64,000 bases of DNA, from contig JAAGOF010000252.1 of NCBI GenBank assembly GCA_010645155.1, positions 220,662 through 284,661 on the forward strand. The letters are read 5' to 3'. The translations under genes were made by a program, and so were the position numbers. Below the pieces are notes generated by a model. It did not search any database. It was not told the DNA's origin and saw nothing but the letters and a program-made list of their open reading frames with translations. This DNA is from Tigriopus japonicus. Lineage: Eukaryota; Arthropoda; Copepoda; Harpacticoida; Harpacticidae. Below are positions 23,501-34,984 of this stretch, piece after piece (position 1 is the first letter of the stretch; every line of letters begins with the position of its first letter).

Positions 23501-26500
23501 TGCTCACGTTCCACCAGGTAATGAAGGAACATTTGCTACATATTTTATGCTAATAGTCTTCAAAATTTGTTTGAAGGTTTCTTTGAAAGATCGGGCAATA
23601 TGGCATTTTTCACAAACGCTTTGCATGAGAGCAAAATCAACGATGAGTACCTGGAGGTGCTCATGCGGCATTCCAACAAGATTTTGGTTCAATTCTACGG
23701 CCACACTCATACCGATACATTCCGGTTATATACATCCAAAGATCAGGTGGAAGGTATAGGTCTTATTGCGCCATCAGTCACTCCTTTAGTAACAAAAGGT
23801 GATGAGCCGACTTCTGCGAATCCTGGGGTCAGATTATATACTATTGACATCGGTTTGGGTCGTGTCATGGATTACCATCAATACTATCTGGACTTGGAAC
23901 ATAATCAAACCACTTGGTCTTTAGCTTACTCGTTTCAGGATGCTTATGGCATGCCTGATCTCACGATCAAATCGATGGAGACGTTGTTTCTGAAGATACA
24001 AACGAACGAGACTCTCTTTAAGTTGTATTACAAATACAACACTCTCCTTTATGATAACGGTAAAGGCGTTTTTATCTCAATTTACTTTTCCCAAAATTCT
24101 ACGAAAAGAAATGTGGGAATTTAAGTTCTTTCCTAAATGCTAGAATTGGGCCTTTCTAACTTAAGTTTTATGACTTTAGAACAAAGACGATCATGAAAAA
24201 GCAATACATAGCCCATTTATTGTTTTAGTGCTCTAATTTTCCTACTATTTGTTATAGATTTAGTTTGAAGTTTGCTCTCTATACAATTGTCAACTTTGTC
24301 AACATTTAACAAGCAAACAATTATGCCTGCTTAAAACGTTCCTTTTCATGAAAACATAAAAACACATGAAACGAAGGCCAGACCCTCGTGATTACTAAAT
24401 ATTTGAACCCTAAGTCTCGCTTTGATCTTAAATTCAAATACCAATGAAAGTACGTGTTCAAGCTTGGTTAGAGGAATGCTTCCCTCTTTTATTTACTTTA
24501 AAACATGTTCGCTGCGTATTTGTTCATTAGTATTTGAACATTTCCTGCCAACAAAGTAACACAGAAATGATTCAAATATTGGCTTTCAGGTCCTTGTGAC
24601 GATGAGGCTTGTCGTCGTGCGCAATTTTGTGGCATTTCTAATGCTTGGTTGACCACAAGAGAGGATTGCCTCTCAGGAAGATCTAAATCAAAGAAGCCTT
24701 TGGTGATCATTGTCAACCCTCGAAATGGATTGATTCAAACGATAACACTTGTATCTTGGACATTAATTACTGTGGTGGTGACAGTGGTGGTTGTACTATT
24801 GATCATTTACACCAAAGATTTAGTTGAAGCTAAACGGGGGAAATACACCCAACTTTAATGATGAGTCATGCCATTGAATCGACAAATACAAAAATTTCAC
24901 ACTCAGCTGACGAATTCGTTCCTTAGTTCGACGGAAATCCAGTTTTGTTATCATTTCTCATCAAAACCAACATCCACAGTTTTCAAAATGAAGCTCAATA
25001 ACACAATTTTAGCAGCATGTTGTGTTCTAACTTTACTACCTTGTGTGTTTTCTTTCAAATTAAGAGTGCTCAAGGTTCAAATGGCAGACGAAAAAGGGGC
25101 TGGAATGGATGGAGGGGTGTGGCGGGTCATGTTTCTGGGAGGGGGACGTTTCTCCATCGATATTTGCTCGGGTTCTACTCAGGTAAGCTTGAGTAAAATT
25201 TCCCAACAATAATTCGCATTCCTAAATTATGTTCCATCTCCAGTCTTGTTGCACGACCAACCATTTGAATACCAAAGATGACAATTGGCAGAGGGGTGAA
25301 ATCAATTACTTTGTTGGATCTCAACTTGGACCATGCGCCGATTTCGAATTGGACTCATCGGGTGTCAGTTTGACTTTAAGACATGAGGGTCCCGATGGTG
25401 GGCATGTGACCTCGATGACCTTGTCGGGGTCTTATCCATCCAAAGCAAGTTTTACCTGCCCTATCGGTCAAAAATTGGACGATGATGAGTCGTTTCAAAC
25501 AACTTGCGTGGAGACGATTCAGGATTTGCCGGATGATCATTGCAATGGCCACCCTGGTTTTTGTGATCTCACCTATGACCAATTCACTTTTCCTGGAGCA
25601 CATAATGCTGGAACTGGCCAACACAGCAGTATAACAAATTGTGCCTTACGGAATCATGACTTGAATATCCAGGAACAACTTGACTTCGGGCTGCGCTTCT
25701 TCGATTTTGACGTCATTTACAGGTAAATGTATTTGTTTGATCTAACATTTGAAGGCATGTAGGAACATCTTTTGGCCTGTTTCAGTCATACTTTAGCAAA
25801 TTGCAACGGTCTCGAAAGTGGACATGGGAAATTGCCAGATTTGGGTTTATACGTTTGTTTTGGATCAGTTCGTGAAATATTCCGTCAAGTTACCGAGTGG
25901 ATGGTGGAACATCCCCGTGAGATAGTCACCCTGTACTTCGGAGAACTTCAATATGAAACCGACACCTATCCCGTTCTCCAAAGTGAAATCCTAAACCATT
26001 TTGGAATGGACGATTCTGTCGTAAAACTCAACATTCATCATAAAAACAATGGTGGATGGCCAACCCTTGGTGAAGCCATTGAAACTAATCAAAGAATATT
26101 TGTTTTCATCCGATCTGAACTTGTGCCTTCAACTGAAAAAGGGATCTTGCAAGAAGTTCAAATCTCTATCGACAAAACAACTATCGAAGGTCCACCCGGA
26201 TCTGTCAAGATTCTCAGCACATTCAATTCGAGGTAAAGTTAGCTATTACAGAAAAAATGGCAAGTCTCAAACTAAAGTAAGCGCTTTTTTTTGTTTCAGG
26301 AGCGTCGACGAAAATTGCCACACTGTGATTGAAAACAACCGGGAAGCTTGCAGTGCTGAAAGCGAGTTAACGAAAGTAGCTGTTTTTGGGACCTTCCTGA
26401 GCTCAGGCCTAGATTGCATTTGGGAAATTGCAAGAAAGTGCAATCCAAGAACGATGGAGGCCATCCAGGCCTGCCTTGAATTCAAAACGAACGTCAACTT

Positions 26501-27221
26501 CGTGCAACTTGATTTCCCAAACTACCCTGCACACTCATCTGTTCAAGTTATTGATTACATTAACGGATTGAACTTGGCCAAATTGGCCTAGATAAAGTTT
26601 TGCTACCTTACAATTTACCAAAGATACAAGATGAAACAAAAGGACTGGTTTTAACTTGTTTTGCTTGACCCAATTTTTAAGCGAAACCTCAAAGGAATGC
26701 ACTAATTACCCAAAGGAAAGCGGAGTACTTAGCAAAGCATTTGATAATCTGACAGCGCTTGTCGTATTAAGAAGGCCTAAGGACATGTCACTTACAGTTC
26801 CGATTTTCCCAATGGAGTCAAATACTTCTTGTGGAGTGTTTCTAGGTCGTTAACGAACTCGGATTCCTTGTCCATCAAGTCCTTGATCACTTGTTGTCGG
26901 TAATCCACCAATGTGGCTGTCATGTCTCCGGGTAAAAGTTTGGATGAAGGAGCTTCATCTTCCTGAATTTCTTGCACATAGTTGGCGGGGAACCATCCAG
27001 TTTTGCCATTTAAGGTCCCTTCCCACCAACCTCCGTCCACTTTTTGGGTGAGAGTAATGACATCACCCTTCTTGAAATTGAGCTTGAATCACGAATGAAA
27101 GATGTTGGGCTCTTGCATCTCTGATGGTGTGTGTGTATTTTGTGATGTTACAACCTACCTCATCATTATGTGATCCTTTGAAGGTGTAAATGGCTTTAAG
27201 AAGAGTGCGTCCATTCGTCAT
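14519..27221 (-). CDS. ARHGEF7: PIX-type Rho guanine nucleotide exchange factor (ARHGEF7/beta-PIX), coiled-coil isoform, 10 exons
   Basis: Exons: 27221-27159, 27082-26796, 22229-21985, 21264-21092, 20224-20003, 19937-19719, 17946-17781, 17717-17619, 16553-16463, 14693-14519. All joins are GT/AG with matching phase, giving 579 residues. PIX proteins activate Rac/Cdc42, bind PAK by the SH3 domain and assemble with GIT. Visible in order: SH3 (about 7-66, DGGWWEGTLNGKTGWFPANY); DH (about 85-275, including LTTALSKPFRHLEKYPG and HPDRGDTQRS); PH (about 285-400, including DRYFVLFPEYLVLLS and RMSAFIYQGKLP); SCLRPAPP (exon 7); the GIT-binding helix EEDMQILRVIEAYCTS (exon 8); a C-terminal coiled coil VVHAIRDQVVILRRQNGEV (exon 11 region). 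No calponin-homology domain is visible upstream. This isoform ends HAGSDNSK, without the PDZ ligand found at the vertebrate beta-PIX end. The first ATG in frame is 27221. Confidence 0.95.
16956..17350 (-). CDS. ARHGEF7: Candidate PIX alternative terminal exon, 131-residue Cys-rich tail
   Basis: This open frame lies between the GIT-binding exon (17717-17619) and the next conserved exon (16553-16463), which join in frame without it. An acceptor CAG before 17350 (or one 3 bases earlier) has the phase needed to follow exon 17717-17619, and the frame then runs to a TGA at 16956. The tail is acidic/Ser-rich at first and then cysteine-rich (GCLPCKPS, KCVCSEV, SDWCCGMV), ending in basic KKTTKKC. GC content and codon use are higher than in the neighbouring intron. 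It would keep GIT binding but lose the coiled coil. I know no counterpart in other species, so it is only a candidate. Confidence 0.5.
18228..19937 (-). CDS. ARHGEF7: PIX alternative long terminal exon: end of PH domain plus 496-residue tail ending ETWV
   Basis: The PH-domain exon (acceptor before 19937) contains a good internal donor, CAT/GTAAGT at 19719/19718, used for the coiled-coil isoform. If that donor is ignored the frame remains open for another 1,491 bases to a stop at 18228, giving an 899-residue protein. The tail is Ser/Thr-rich and probably disordered, with basic-Ser patches such as RRNSRVSLEG, TLTRQLS and KRKRSLELL-like sites, and SSDSGLGD. It replaces the SCLRPAPP, GIT-binding and coiled-coil exons. 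The last four residues, ETWV, form a class I PDZ ligand of the type preferred by LAP-family PDZ domains (Erbin, Scribble). An open frame this long is very unlikely by chance in this AT-rich DNA. The isoform itself is inferred. Confidence 0.82.
   Translation of the reverse strand, partial: GKLPLSGIAVNRLEDTETIKNAFEITGAMIDRIFVVCQSKPDSQFWVELLQSQIKHARKSSASMQSYPTPPPHVSSCLSSPPYALLTQWIRHAIASKHLTFAQIHELSSRNTKRKHIERYMQQNHCPKVQTRGNKVECAVSCRPGRDQGYPNELNPFLRQSTASSISEIFLAVNDYNSVGETDSGGSSIFESRPNSGGSTPVKQLDLTKANWSRLGHLQNNEEQIQRRSLMTTPSIGLVPPNSLRQIHSDCAIRRLTYTISSRDESDSVNSLKWIDKTPSERSLDIPFCPPTLIDYDEFGNLPDRLKALKRHTLTRQLSMDAGRCSIEPLEESPKIASLESTPMPSRRNSRVSLEGNLHLVEIETPMSNVKAATTVDLNRISMASSITPNLEKSSNTSSDSGLGDICKRFSGKSRSNPYLFPDETRHPSLAMLTVKELSNESTDHSFEQISEEERYEHFSSGGNDILWRLRRVPLQRKRSLELLKQTYANISFIDSDSNGSMSIDSDHGVLPPPNEFETKRNKLGKQPSIVFKNCLYAHWWMKVELPTLSEESFDNGSYEANGPYETWV
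22296..24858 (+). CDS. Acid-sphingomyelinase-like phosphodiesterase (SMPDL3 type), membrane-anchored, 4 exons
   Basis: Exons 22296-22740, 23248-23517, 23577-24059 and 24590-24858 join with consistent phase to 488 residues. The calcineurin-like metallophosphoesterase motifs are all present: TDIHFD, TGDSSPH, GNHD, SAHVPPG and YGHTHTD, so the two-metal site looks intact. SMPDL3 proteins are exported phosphodiesterases acting on nucleotides or modified phospholipids rather than classical sphingomyelinases; the substrate here cannot be told. A signal peptide (first about 19 residues) is followed directly by the catalytic domain. The C-terminal segment has paired cysteines (CDDEACRRAQFCG) and then a hydrophobic helix, LVSWTLITVVVTVVVVLLII, with a short charged tail, suggesting a type I membrane anchor. 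The second intron is only 59 bases. The gene lies wholly inside a PIX intron on the opposite strand; its ATG is 67 bases from a PIX exon. Confidence 0.93.
24988..26591 (+). CDS. Secreted PI-PLC X-domain-like phosphodiesterase, 4 exons
   Basis: Exons 24988-25182, 25244-25722, 25786-26232 and 26300-26591 join in phase to 470 residues; the introns are 61-67 bases. A clear signal peptide (MKLNNTILAACCVLTLL..) starts the protein. The first 140 residues form a Cys-containing region unlike known domains I can name. From CNGHPGFCDLTYDQFTFPGAHNAGTG onward it follows the PI-PLC X-like TIM-barrel family: His in GAHNAG, LNIQEQLDFGLRFFDFDV, a second candidate catalytic His in YRSHTL, and HPREIVTLYFGE. Plant and fungal secreted members share the CNG..LC..Y..VTFPGTHN pattern. 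No PLC Y, C2 or EF-hand domain is present, so it is a single-domain phosphodiesterase. The substrate is unknown. It begins 129 bases after the stop of the SMPDL3-like gene and lies in the same PIX intron. Confidence 0.85.
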
Positions 27222-27249
27222 GATGGCCTCCTCACTTGGAATCAAACAT

Positions 27250-28190
27250 GGAAGATGACCTGGACCCTGATTGGGGAAGTGAAGAGTTCAATCACTGAAT
27301 TTTACCTAGATTGAGTCTACTTGGCTCAGTTCCTATCTGCAATGTTCACAAATTTCCCTGTCCTTAAAGAGAGCTTTCAAGAATGCAACTCAAGATGATG
27401 AAGCCGAGACTTTGGCAAGATGCCAGATTTGCCGCTAGTGTCCACTGAAGGATGATGATGGCATGTAACAAGGGACGGAAAGCAGACACTGTGGAGTAAT
27501 ACTCGGCAAAAAAAGTTCTTTTCCACCCATCTAACACTAAAATGCTAATGTCAAGCTATTTGAACATGTCTGGTGTTCTGCATTGTTCAGATATCTAGGG
27601 AAAAGTTTAAGAAAGGAGTTTCGTATCCTTTTCTTTAGATGTTCTTGTCTTGAATCCCAGTAAATATTGTTCGGAAGAATTTAGAGACATTCAAGTTGAG
27701 ATCTATTCGTTCGAAGGACAGCTTTCAATCTTGGGCGGGTCGGCTAATTTGTCACTCTTTCAGTTTTTCAATCGACCATGACTTCAAATTTCGGGCACAA
27801 GGATTGTTTGTTTATTGTGGAAAAAAGAGCTGAAAACTCAGTTGGTCCAATAACAACAGGCCCAAATAGTTTCTGCTTTTCGAAAATAATTCTGATTCAC
27901 AAATTATATTATTTTGGTAACTCAACCTTAAAACACTGTTTTTGAAGGAGACTAAACGACAAACCAAACCTACCCTTTTGTTATTTTTTAGAGCAGCTGC
28001 CAAAATACGTTGCGGTACGCAATTTCAACTAATTTCTCACAAAACCTCTGACCAATTTTTGAAGATCGTCAAAGAAGTTTAAAAGGTAAAAATGTGAAAT
28101 GATGATTGGAATCTAAAAATTATTTAAGCAATATGCTGATGCAATTCATGTACACAAATTTCAGACCTGTGATTTAATATTACTTAATTT
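27250..28190. other. No gene recognised: 5' flank of PIX
   Basis: Upstream of the PIX first ATG. No TATA box or further coding exon could be identified. An upstream 5' UTR exon is possible, because an AG acceptor-like site lies shortly before 27245 on the minus strand. Confidence 0.35.
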
Positions 28191-28194
28191 GGGG

Positions 28195-28275
28195 GAGATG
28201 GTTGTAGCGCAGTTGGTTAACGCGTGTCTGAGCAGTGCTCGGGTTCATGGGTTCGATCCCAGATCCCTGATGGTT
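28195..28275 (+). mobile_element. tRNA-derived SINE head (copy 1)
   Basis: Contains an RNA polymerase III A-box-like TAGCGCAGTTGGTTAACGCG and a B-box-like GGTTCGATCCC with normal spacing, and shares GCTCGGGTTCATGGGTTCG with the copy near 35.95 kb. The flanks do not form a 7-bp acceptor stem, so it is not a working tRNA. The downstream tail differs from the other copy; the 3' limit is not defined. Confidence 0.7.
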
Positions 28276-28279
28276 ACAT

Positions 28280-31200
28280 ATTTCGGCAAAAGTATTGTTG
28301 CAAATGTTTTCTAATGGTCGCAATGCATAAATTGCATCCATACAACTGCAAAACGTTCCTTGAATTGTTCCCACACTCAAACAGCATTCACATCAAGTTT
28401 TAAAACATGATTGGTTCCTTGATTTGATTTGACCATTACTGAGACATCATAGAAATTGGGATCTGGGGACCACCTGATGGAATCGAATTATTTCCAAGTT
28501 TGCCTGTAGACATATAAAAATGTGTAAAGCATAAAAGCCCCTTCAAAACGGCTGATAAACAAACAATATTTAGTAAACCTTTTTCGTTTGTTATTAGTAG
28601 GACAAAAATAAGTGATTTTGTGATGATTGACGGGAGGCAAAGACTAATGTATCATACTGCAAGCAAGTGTTGGTTTAAGATAGATATTTTGAAAGTAATT
28701 AGGTGAAACAAACAACATTTAAAGAATGAGGAAACTCTCAATGAGGTCGTAACCTTTTATTTGGACAAGGAACTTTCAGGGGAGAAGGGAGAAGAATGAA
28801 ATTCGCCCCTTCTTTGACCCAATCAAGCCCATTCCGTGGGTCAAAGCTCTCCATTTAAAAATAGGTCATTGTCAACCAAAGTCGTGGGTTTTCTTCACCC
28901 AATCAATAAACGCATATATCAACGTCTTCTGGGGATATTTGTTAATTTTTTCCCCAAATTTTTTTTGGACTTTAACGTACCTCAAGCCAAATGATAAATG
29001 CTGCGTTGACCAGTCAAATCAATGATTTCTTCCTACTCAATCAGTTCATTAAATATTCCGGAGGTCTTCATAACTATAATCTACTTATATGTGTTGCATG
29101 CGATCAATTCATGTCTCAAGCACATGTCACCTAACTTTTATTTGAGAAGAAAGTTTTCAAATTCATATCTTAAGAGTGCACGTTGATTCGAGGAACGACG
29201 AACAAATGATAAAATCGATAAAACTGACCAAAGCTAATGACAGGTTTCTCTTGTTTCAGTTGGACCTATTTTTCAGTTTCATGGTTTTACATTTCCAATA
29301 TTTCGAGCAAGGGGGGATGTCGGTGTAATTGAATTCAGTGTAATTTTAGTTCTTGACAAATATACGGATATAGTCTCTATATGATAGTCAGTGGTTAAGA
29401 AATTGCGTTACAGTCACAAGGTTTCCCATGATAAAGAAGCAGAAAAATAAATTCTAACTTAAATTTTGAAATCAAAACTTTTTTCCCATTTTTGCGAAAA
29501 ACTATTTTGAAATTTTAAGAAATTTTTCAAACTAATTTGCACCTCTTTCTGAAAATGCAAACATTTTTCGTGAATATTTCGTTCGTTTTCAACTTTTTCT
29601 GGCTTTTCAACTCTTTGGATTTCCATTACATTTGGAAATTCTAGCTTCTCCAAACTTGTGATTTAAATTCGACCATTTCATTTTTGTCAAATATGAGTGT
29701 CTTTTGGAAGAAACTGCTTTTTAAAAAGTGTTAATCCTTCACAGAAATCCTTTAAAATGTTCTAAATACGTCGAAAAATATTGGAAGGGAAAAAAGGTCT
29801 CTGATTTTTACAAATTTCGCCCACCGTTTTAACTTTTTTTAACTATTTTGGCAGTTTTCAATGATTTCTCCACTTGACTTATCGAAAACAATCAACTAAA
29901 ACTTCTTTAGTTGCAGTTTTCACCAATCCGCTCCCAACTCATGATTACAAAGCTTTGCGACTAGTTTTGTACAGATACATCACAATTTGGGACATTTTGA
30001 GTCAGATTCTCAATCGTCAACGATAAAGCCTTCACGCCTCAATCAAGGTCATATTCCAGATTAGTAAACTTCATCATGCATTCCGCGCGTGTGCAGGACT
30101 ATTTTCGCCTTAGGATTATATGAAAGGAAGACGGGAAAAATATTTCGCCTTTGGACCATCGTCAGATACCCTGAAGGATTTTGGATGCACCTTACACTCA
30201 AGTTCGTAACTCAATTTCAAGCCTTTTTAAGTTCAAGAGACGCCCAGGCCTCGTCCATTACAAATTGTGAGGTGGATGAGAAAGGTGAAGAAAAAGTGGG
30301 GAATTCCATGCAACAAGTTGCTTTCTGGGTAAAGGGCGAGTACTTTCAAAGCCTGGTTCCTTTCTCCTGAAAGCATGCAAGGCTTTAGAAGGGTTTATGC
30401 ATTTCCATGAGTTTATGGTTTATGTAACCAGTCTCCACTAGGGGGCTAGGGTTAAAGCAAAATTGTTTTTGTTGTCATTTGTTGACAGGGTGCCCATTAA
30501 TTTTCTGACGGACATGGAACATCGAACTCCTTTGGTTACCCTCGATGATTATCCTTAGATGATGGGTCAGGCTATGGGTAATCCTCAATTTCGTTACAAA
30601 CTTAATTCAAGTTGCTAAGAACTACGTCTTGTGATCAGGATGTCAAAGAAAAACCTGACATTTTAAACAGATTTAACTCTCATTTCTAATGAGGAGAGAA
30701 AATGCGGGCGTCTTTAATAACCAGATCAAACTCTCTAAAACTTATGTATCAAAAATATCCTCAAAAATCAAGCACAATGGAATCATGTATCGGGATATCT
30801 TTTTTAATATAAAGTTTGATCATACAAAAACTACATCAAATTAGCATACTAAGAGCTTGTCAGACTCCTCATCCAAGAGCAAATGTATCAAATATCTGAA
30901 TTAAATGAAACTTAAAGTCAGATCAGAACTGACTTATTTTGAATCCAAATAATAAAAAAAGAGTTTCTTGAAGGGAATCAAACAGAGCAAGGTTGTGATA
31001 ACATAAGTGCCCGTACATTTTCGACAATTTCATAATGATAAGTGAAGCTCGAAATGCGAGGAAGTGAGGGAAAACTTTGTTTCAACTTGGGAATTTCGAG
31101 CTTGCCTCAGGTCCATCCTACCACATTCCAAGAGCACATGGATGATCATGGTGATGCTTTTCGTGTTTTCAAATTTCATTTCACAGATGATTGATGGTCT

Positions 31201-34200
31201 TGAACTCATCAGATAAAGTGGTACTACGAATTTGCATCCTTGAGTGAGTCCTAAGTGATCCCCTTCTTCCCTCTCGGCATGTGAAATGAAGTTTAACACA
31301 TTTCAAAAGTAAGGCAGGGAACGAGAAATGAGAAGAGCTCTCACGCAAACCCAAAAGATCCAAGGCATAACACAAAAGCCTTCCTTGGAACAAGCCTCAC
31401 ACACAGAACCAGGAACCAACCAACCAACCAAGGAAGGAAGGAGGAAGGTTAGCAAGCAAGCAAGAGAGCAAGGAAGGCCTAGAGGCCTAGAGTTGGAACA
31501 ACCAACTGGTGGCTGAGTTGGGATGACGTCAAGAAACGTAAGCAAAGGTGTTTCTTCAAGGAGAGGTTAGCGATGTTTTGTTATGCGTACATTCGCTTGG
31601 TGGTTAATCTTTGGTATTAAGATGGGAGGGAGGTGTTAATAAAGTTTTTAGTAGTAACCCTCCAAGACGCAGGCAACAGTTGAGTTTAAGTTTCATTTCT
31701 AGTACCTGTATGTAGTACCTGTATTACATTTTTAAGGTGATTTGTCGTGCGGTTCAAAAGACTCTAGTAAGTGATGTGTAAGCACAATGCAACATGTGTC
31801 CAAGTTGATTAAGGAGGTAGAAACATGAAACTGGAGGGTTTTTGGGTGACCAATTGGTCTTTATCTTCTGATGCAGAAAAAACAATTGTGACGTTAAATT
31901 CTTATAGTAAGGAAGTATGAAAACACATTTTCTCAAAACCTTATGTCATGACTTCTAAAATTGTGAAATACAGTGTCGGCGTTAATTTCTTGCCTTATAG
32001 AAGTTGCGACGCACTTTTCTTACCTTATATTCATTCTTGTTTTACAAAATTCAAACTCAGATTTCGCATCTCTCAGGATTTCTTGGTGTTGGTAGCAATC
32101 AACCATGAGTAAATATTTCAAAACACTTGCAGCATAACTGACCCTATTGTGCCCACTTCTGGTAATCAATCTAAGCAATGTTAACTGCTTCCTCGACGAC
32201 TTAATTTTTACTTTTGTAATTGTACCCTGCATATGAAATTACCCCAAGTTTATTAAAGATCATAAGACAAGAGTACTGAAGATCAGGGGGCCGACATAAA
32301 ATGTTTATGCGGAACAATTGAAAGCAAAAAATGTGATTTGATTGTTAATTGTATAATTTTTTTTCATGGTCTATATTTAATTTACATCGAATCCCATGCC
32401 TTCTAGCCATGGTATAATTTCAAACAACAAAAAATATCGGGGTTGCTTTTTTGAAGGAACCCATCGTGTTTGCTTACGAGCGTACTTTTCATTAAGATCT
32501 GAAAATTTGCATCAAGTTGGTGATTGTGCATTCATATTTTGCTTTGGTATCTAATTCCAGATCTCTGAATAATTCGGGCCATAATACTATAATTACGTGC
32601 TTATGCCATTTGCTATATTTTCTTGAACCTCATGTGAAACGCTCAAATGGATGTGCTATGAGAGATTCAAGAAAGCAAAAGAGCCACTAAATTACATTTT
32701 TGGTCAAAACAGGCTCCCATCCACCTTTCCTCATTTGAAATTTCTCATAAATGTGTGTTCTATCTGTTAGAATATATTTGTTTAATCCTATTCAACAGGA
32801 ATCCATGAAGTAAAATTTAGTCACTCGAAGAAAAGCAGTCACACTCTTAAATGAAGACACCGACATCACCAGAGTCCCCGTATTTTGCGCTCTCGCGCCA
32901 ATCTTGCGCTTTTCATTGCTCTTTTTCCAAAAAATAATGGCACCTCTCACGTGATCTATCTGGAAGCATTGGACATCACAAACAAGGCACAATGCACAAG
33001 GTAAACAAGGCATCAATTCCAAATCTTTCATCTGTTCAATGAGAAAATGGTTACTGAATTGATTGAAATTATTCATGCCATGTGTTTCAAATGGCTTTTG
33101 AAATTTAGCTTGAAATTTTCACCGCATTTTGGCGTTTTGTGGGCCTACAATCTAATGGGGAACAAATTTTTCTTCTACTATATTATATCAGCTTAGGGAT
33201 TTTTTAAACTTATAACGTAAAAAAAGAATATTTTTTAATGATACTACAATGTTTTGATCACATTTGGATACAGTTGAATTGAAGCATAAATTTAGATAGG
33301 GGAGTTTAAGGTCATTCTGTATCCTGTTTCCGCGGACTTATTCAAGACAACCCTGTAGACATTTGTTAACACAATACCAGATTTTGGGCATTGAACGCAT
33401 TGAATCTCAAAAGCCGTTTATGCGTGTTTATTTACTTATTTATCCATCACTTACTGAAAACGCAAACGTAACACACAAGACTTCAAAACATGTAAGAAAG
33501 GGTTTTAAGCTTTTGGTATGATTTGCCATGAAAAGTTGTTTTGAACAACGCATCTTAAGAGGTTTAAATTTGAAATTTTATGCTAGATTAAACAATGCAA
33601 AAACATGTTTACCGTACTGTTCTACGAGTTTTTAACAATCTCAAGCAAAAATTAGTGTTGCCGGGTGACAATTGTATCCAGCAAAAAAGAAGATGTACCA
33701 AAGAACGTGTGTACATTTGTCATCTTTCCATGTCAAACGTCCCAAATGCATTGATTGATTATGAGAACCTGATATTCATGGTCAGTTTTCAACCCCTCTT
33801 GGCCAAATTTAGCATTGCATATAAGCTTTGAAAGATCATGGGAACTTTGTGCGACATCGTGCTGAGAATAGATTTGGTTTGCATTGTGTGCAAGCCTCTT
33901 AGTCTCTAGATACCAGCCAAAATTTCAGGAAGACGGAAAGTCAATTGCGCGTGACCGAACCAGTCGAGTTTAGATGACGATTATCATCGAACAAACCAAC
34001 CAAATTGGCACTGGAAGATCCATCTTGAATGCGACTAATAAACTTGGCCAATGAAACTCAGTGACAAATGTGACACTCGTACTCTTATTTCCTCATGATA
34101 ACTCTTTCATCTCTTGTTCTTAACATAAAATGTCAAATCTGGTTTATGAGGCTGACTTTGACACTAAGCTAGATGAATAGGAATCAACGTATTTTTAGGC

Positions 34201-34320
34201 ACCGACAGAAGCCCTAAAGAACAGTTTTTAATTAAATGTCAGCCAAAAATAGAGCAGGTTTTGTAAGCCCATTGTAAGACTTGGCAATCACATCAAATGT
34301 TATGCAATAACAGGGACGAG
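28280..34320. other. No gene recognised: AT-rich intergenic spacer
   Basis: Open frames are short and unrecognisable. A 93-codon frame at 30089-30370 (+) has no known domain. Around 31420-31500 there is a purine-rich, low-complexity stretch with runs of AACC, GGAA and GCAA units and a short GGCCTAGAGGCCTAG palindrome. Confidence 0.4.
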
Positions 34321-34329
34321 TTTTGAATA

Positions 34330-34607
34330 CAGTTCTATGTAGACAGAAATGTCACTCAAGTTAGGTCAGTGGAGATTTAATTTGAGATCATATCAGCAAT
34401 CCAGCAACAAGGATGCCAGGTGACTTGATTCTTCATGCATTGCTAGCAGTTGAGAGAGCAATGCCGCCACGGACTCCCAGAAATCGCCAATTCCAGTTTT
34501 AAATCACATATCTAGTTGTGGTCAATGTCCAATCCCATCACACACACAGTACAAGCTTGTTGAATCACGAACAATTTGGGAGTGACATTTCTGTCCATAT
34601 AGAACTG
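34330..34607. mobile_element. MITE, 278 bp, about 28-bp terminal inverted repeats, TA target site
   Basis: Left end CAGTTCTATGTAGACAGAAA is matched by the inverse complement of the right end, which differs only by Tyr/Pur-type substitutions over roughly 28 bases (through GTCACTC). TA flanks both ends (34328-34329 and 34608-34609), the signature of Tc1/mariner-type insertion. No coding capacity. Confidence 0.8.
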
Positions 34608-34631
34608 TAGTTTAGAAGGGGTTGAAAGTGA

Positions 34632-34680
34632 CATTTTCGTGACTCACACGCTTAACCGCTCGGCCGCTTTTCCAATGATG
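34632..34680 (-). mobile_element. tRNA-Ser/Leu-like 5' half, probable SINE or tRNA relic
   Basis: On the minus strand GCGGCCGAGCGGTTAAGCG matches the D-arm/A-box of class II tRNAs (Ser or Leu). No B-box (GGTTCGAATCC) follows, so this is a half tRNA or a truncated SINE head next to the 34.3-34.6 kb MITE. Confidence 0.4.
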
Positions 34681-34984
34681 CAGCCAATCAGTGTTGAGAA
34701 TTCCACTTAACTCAGCACCCGATTGGTTTGCTCACAGAGAAAAGCTAATAAGCAATGGAGCCACGAAAATACGAGGGACATCCAGATTAGAGTAGACTAG
34801 GTTTGTAACTCGTTTAAATGCACGATTTTTTGATTAATTAAAAAATGTTGAATTGAAGATTTATCTTTTGTTGTCCGACAAACTTGTCCAAAGCTATGAT
34901 TTAATTAGAGAATGTATGTTGGTTGACCCCTGTATACATAGAAAATAAGCGTCAAGAGCAAGCAACATAACAAAATGAGATATC

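Noticed and set aside
28195..28275. Functional tRNA gene
   Set aside because: A and B boxes are present, but no 7-bp acceptor stem can be formed and the sequence repeats at 35.9 kb; a SINE head fits better.
31303..31545. Small genes in purine-rich DNA
   Set aside because: The frames follow AACC/GGAA simple repeats and are open on both strands.
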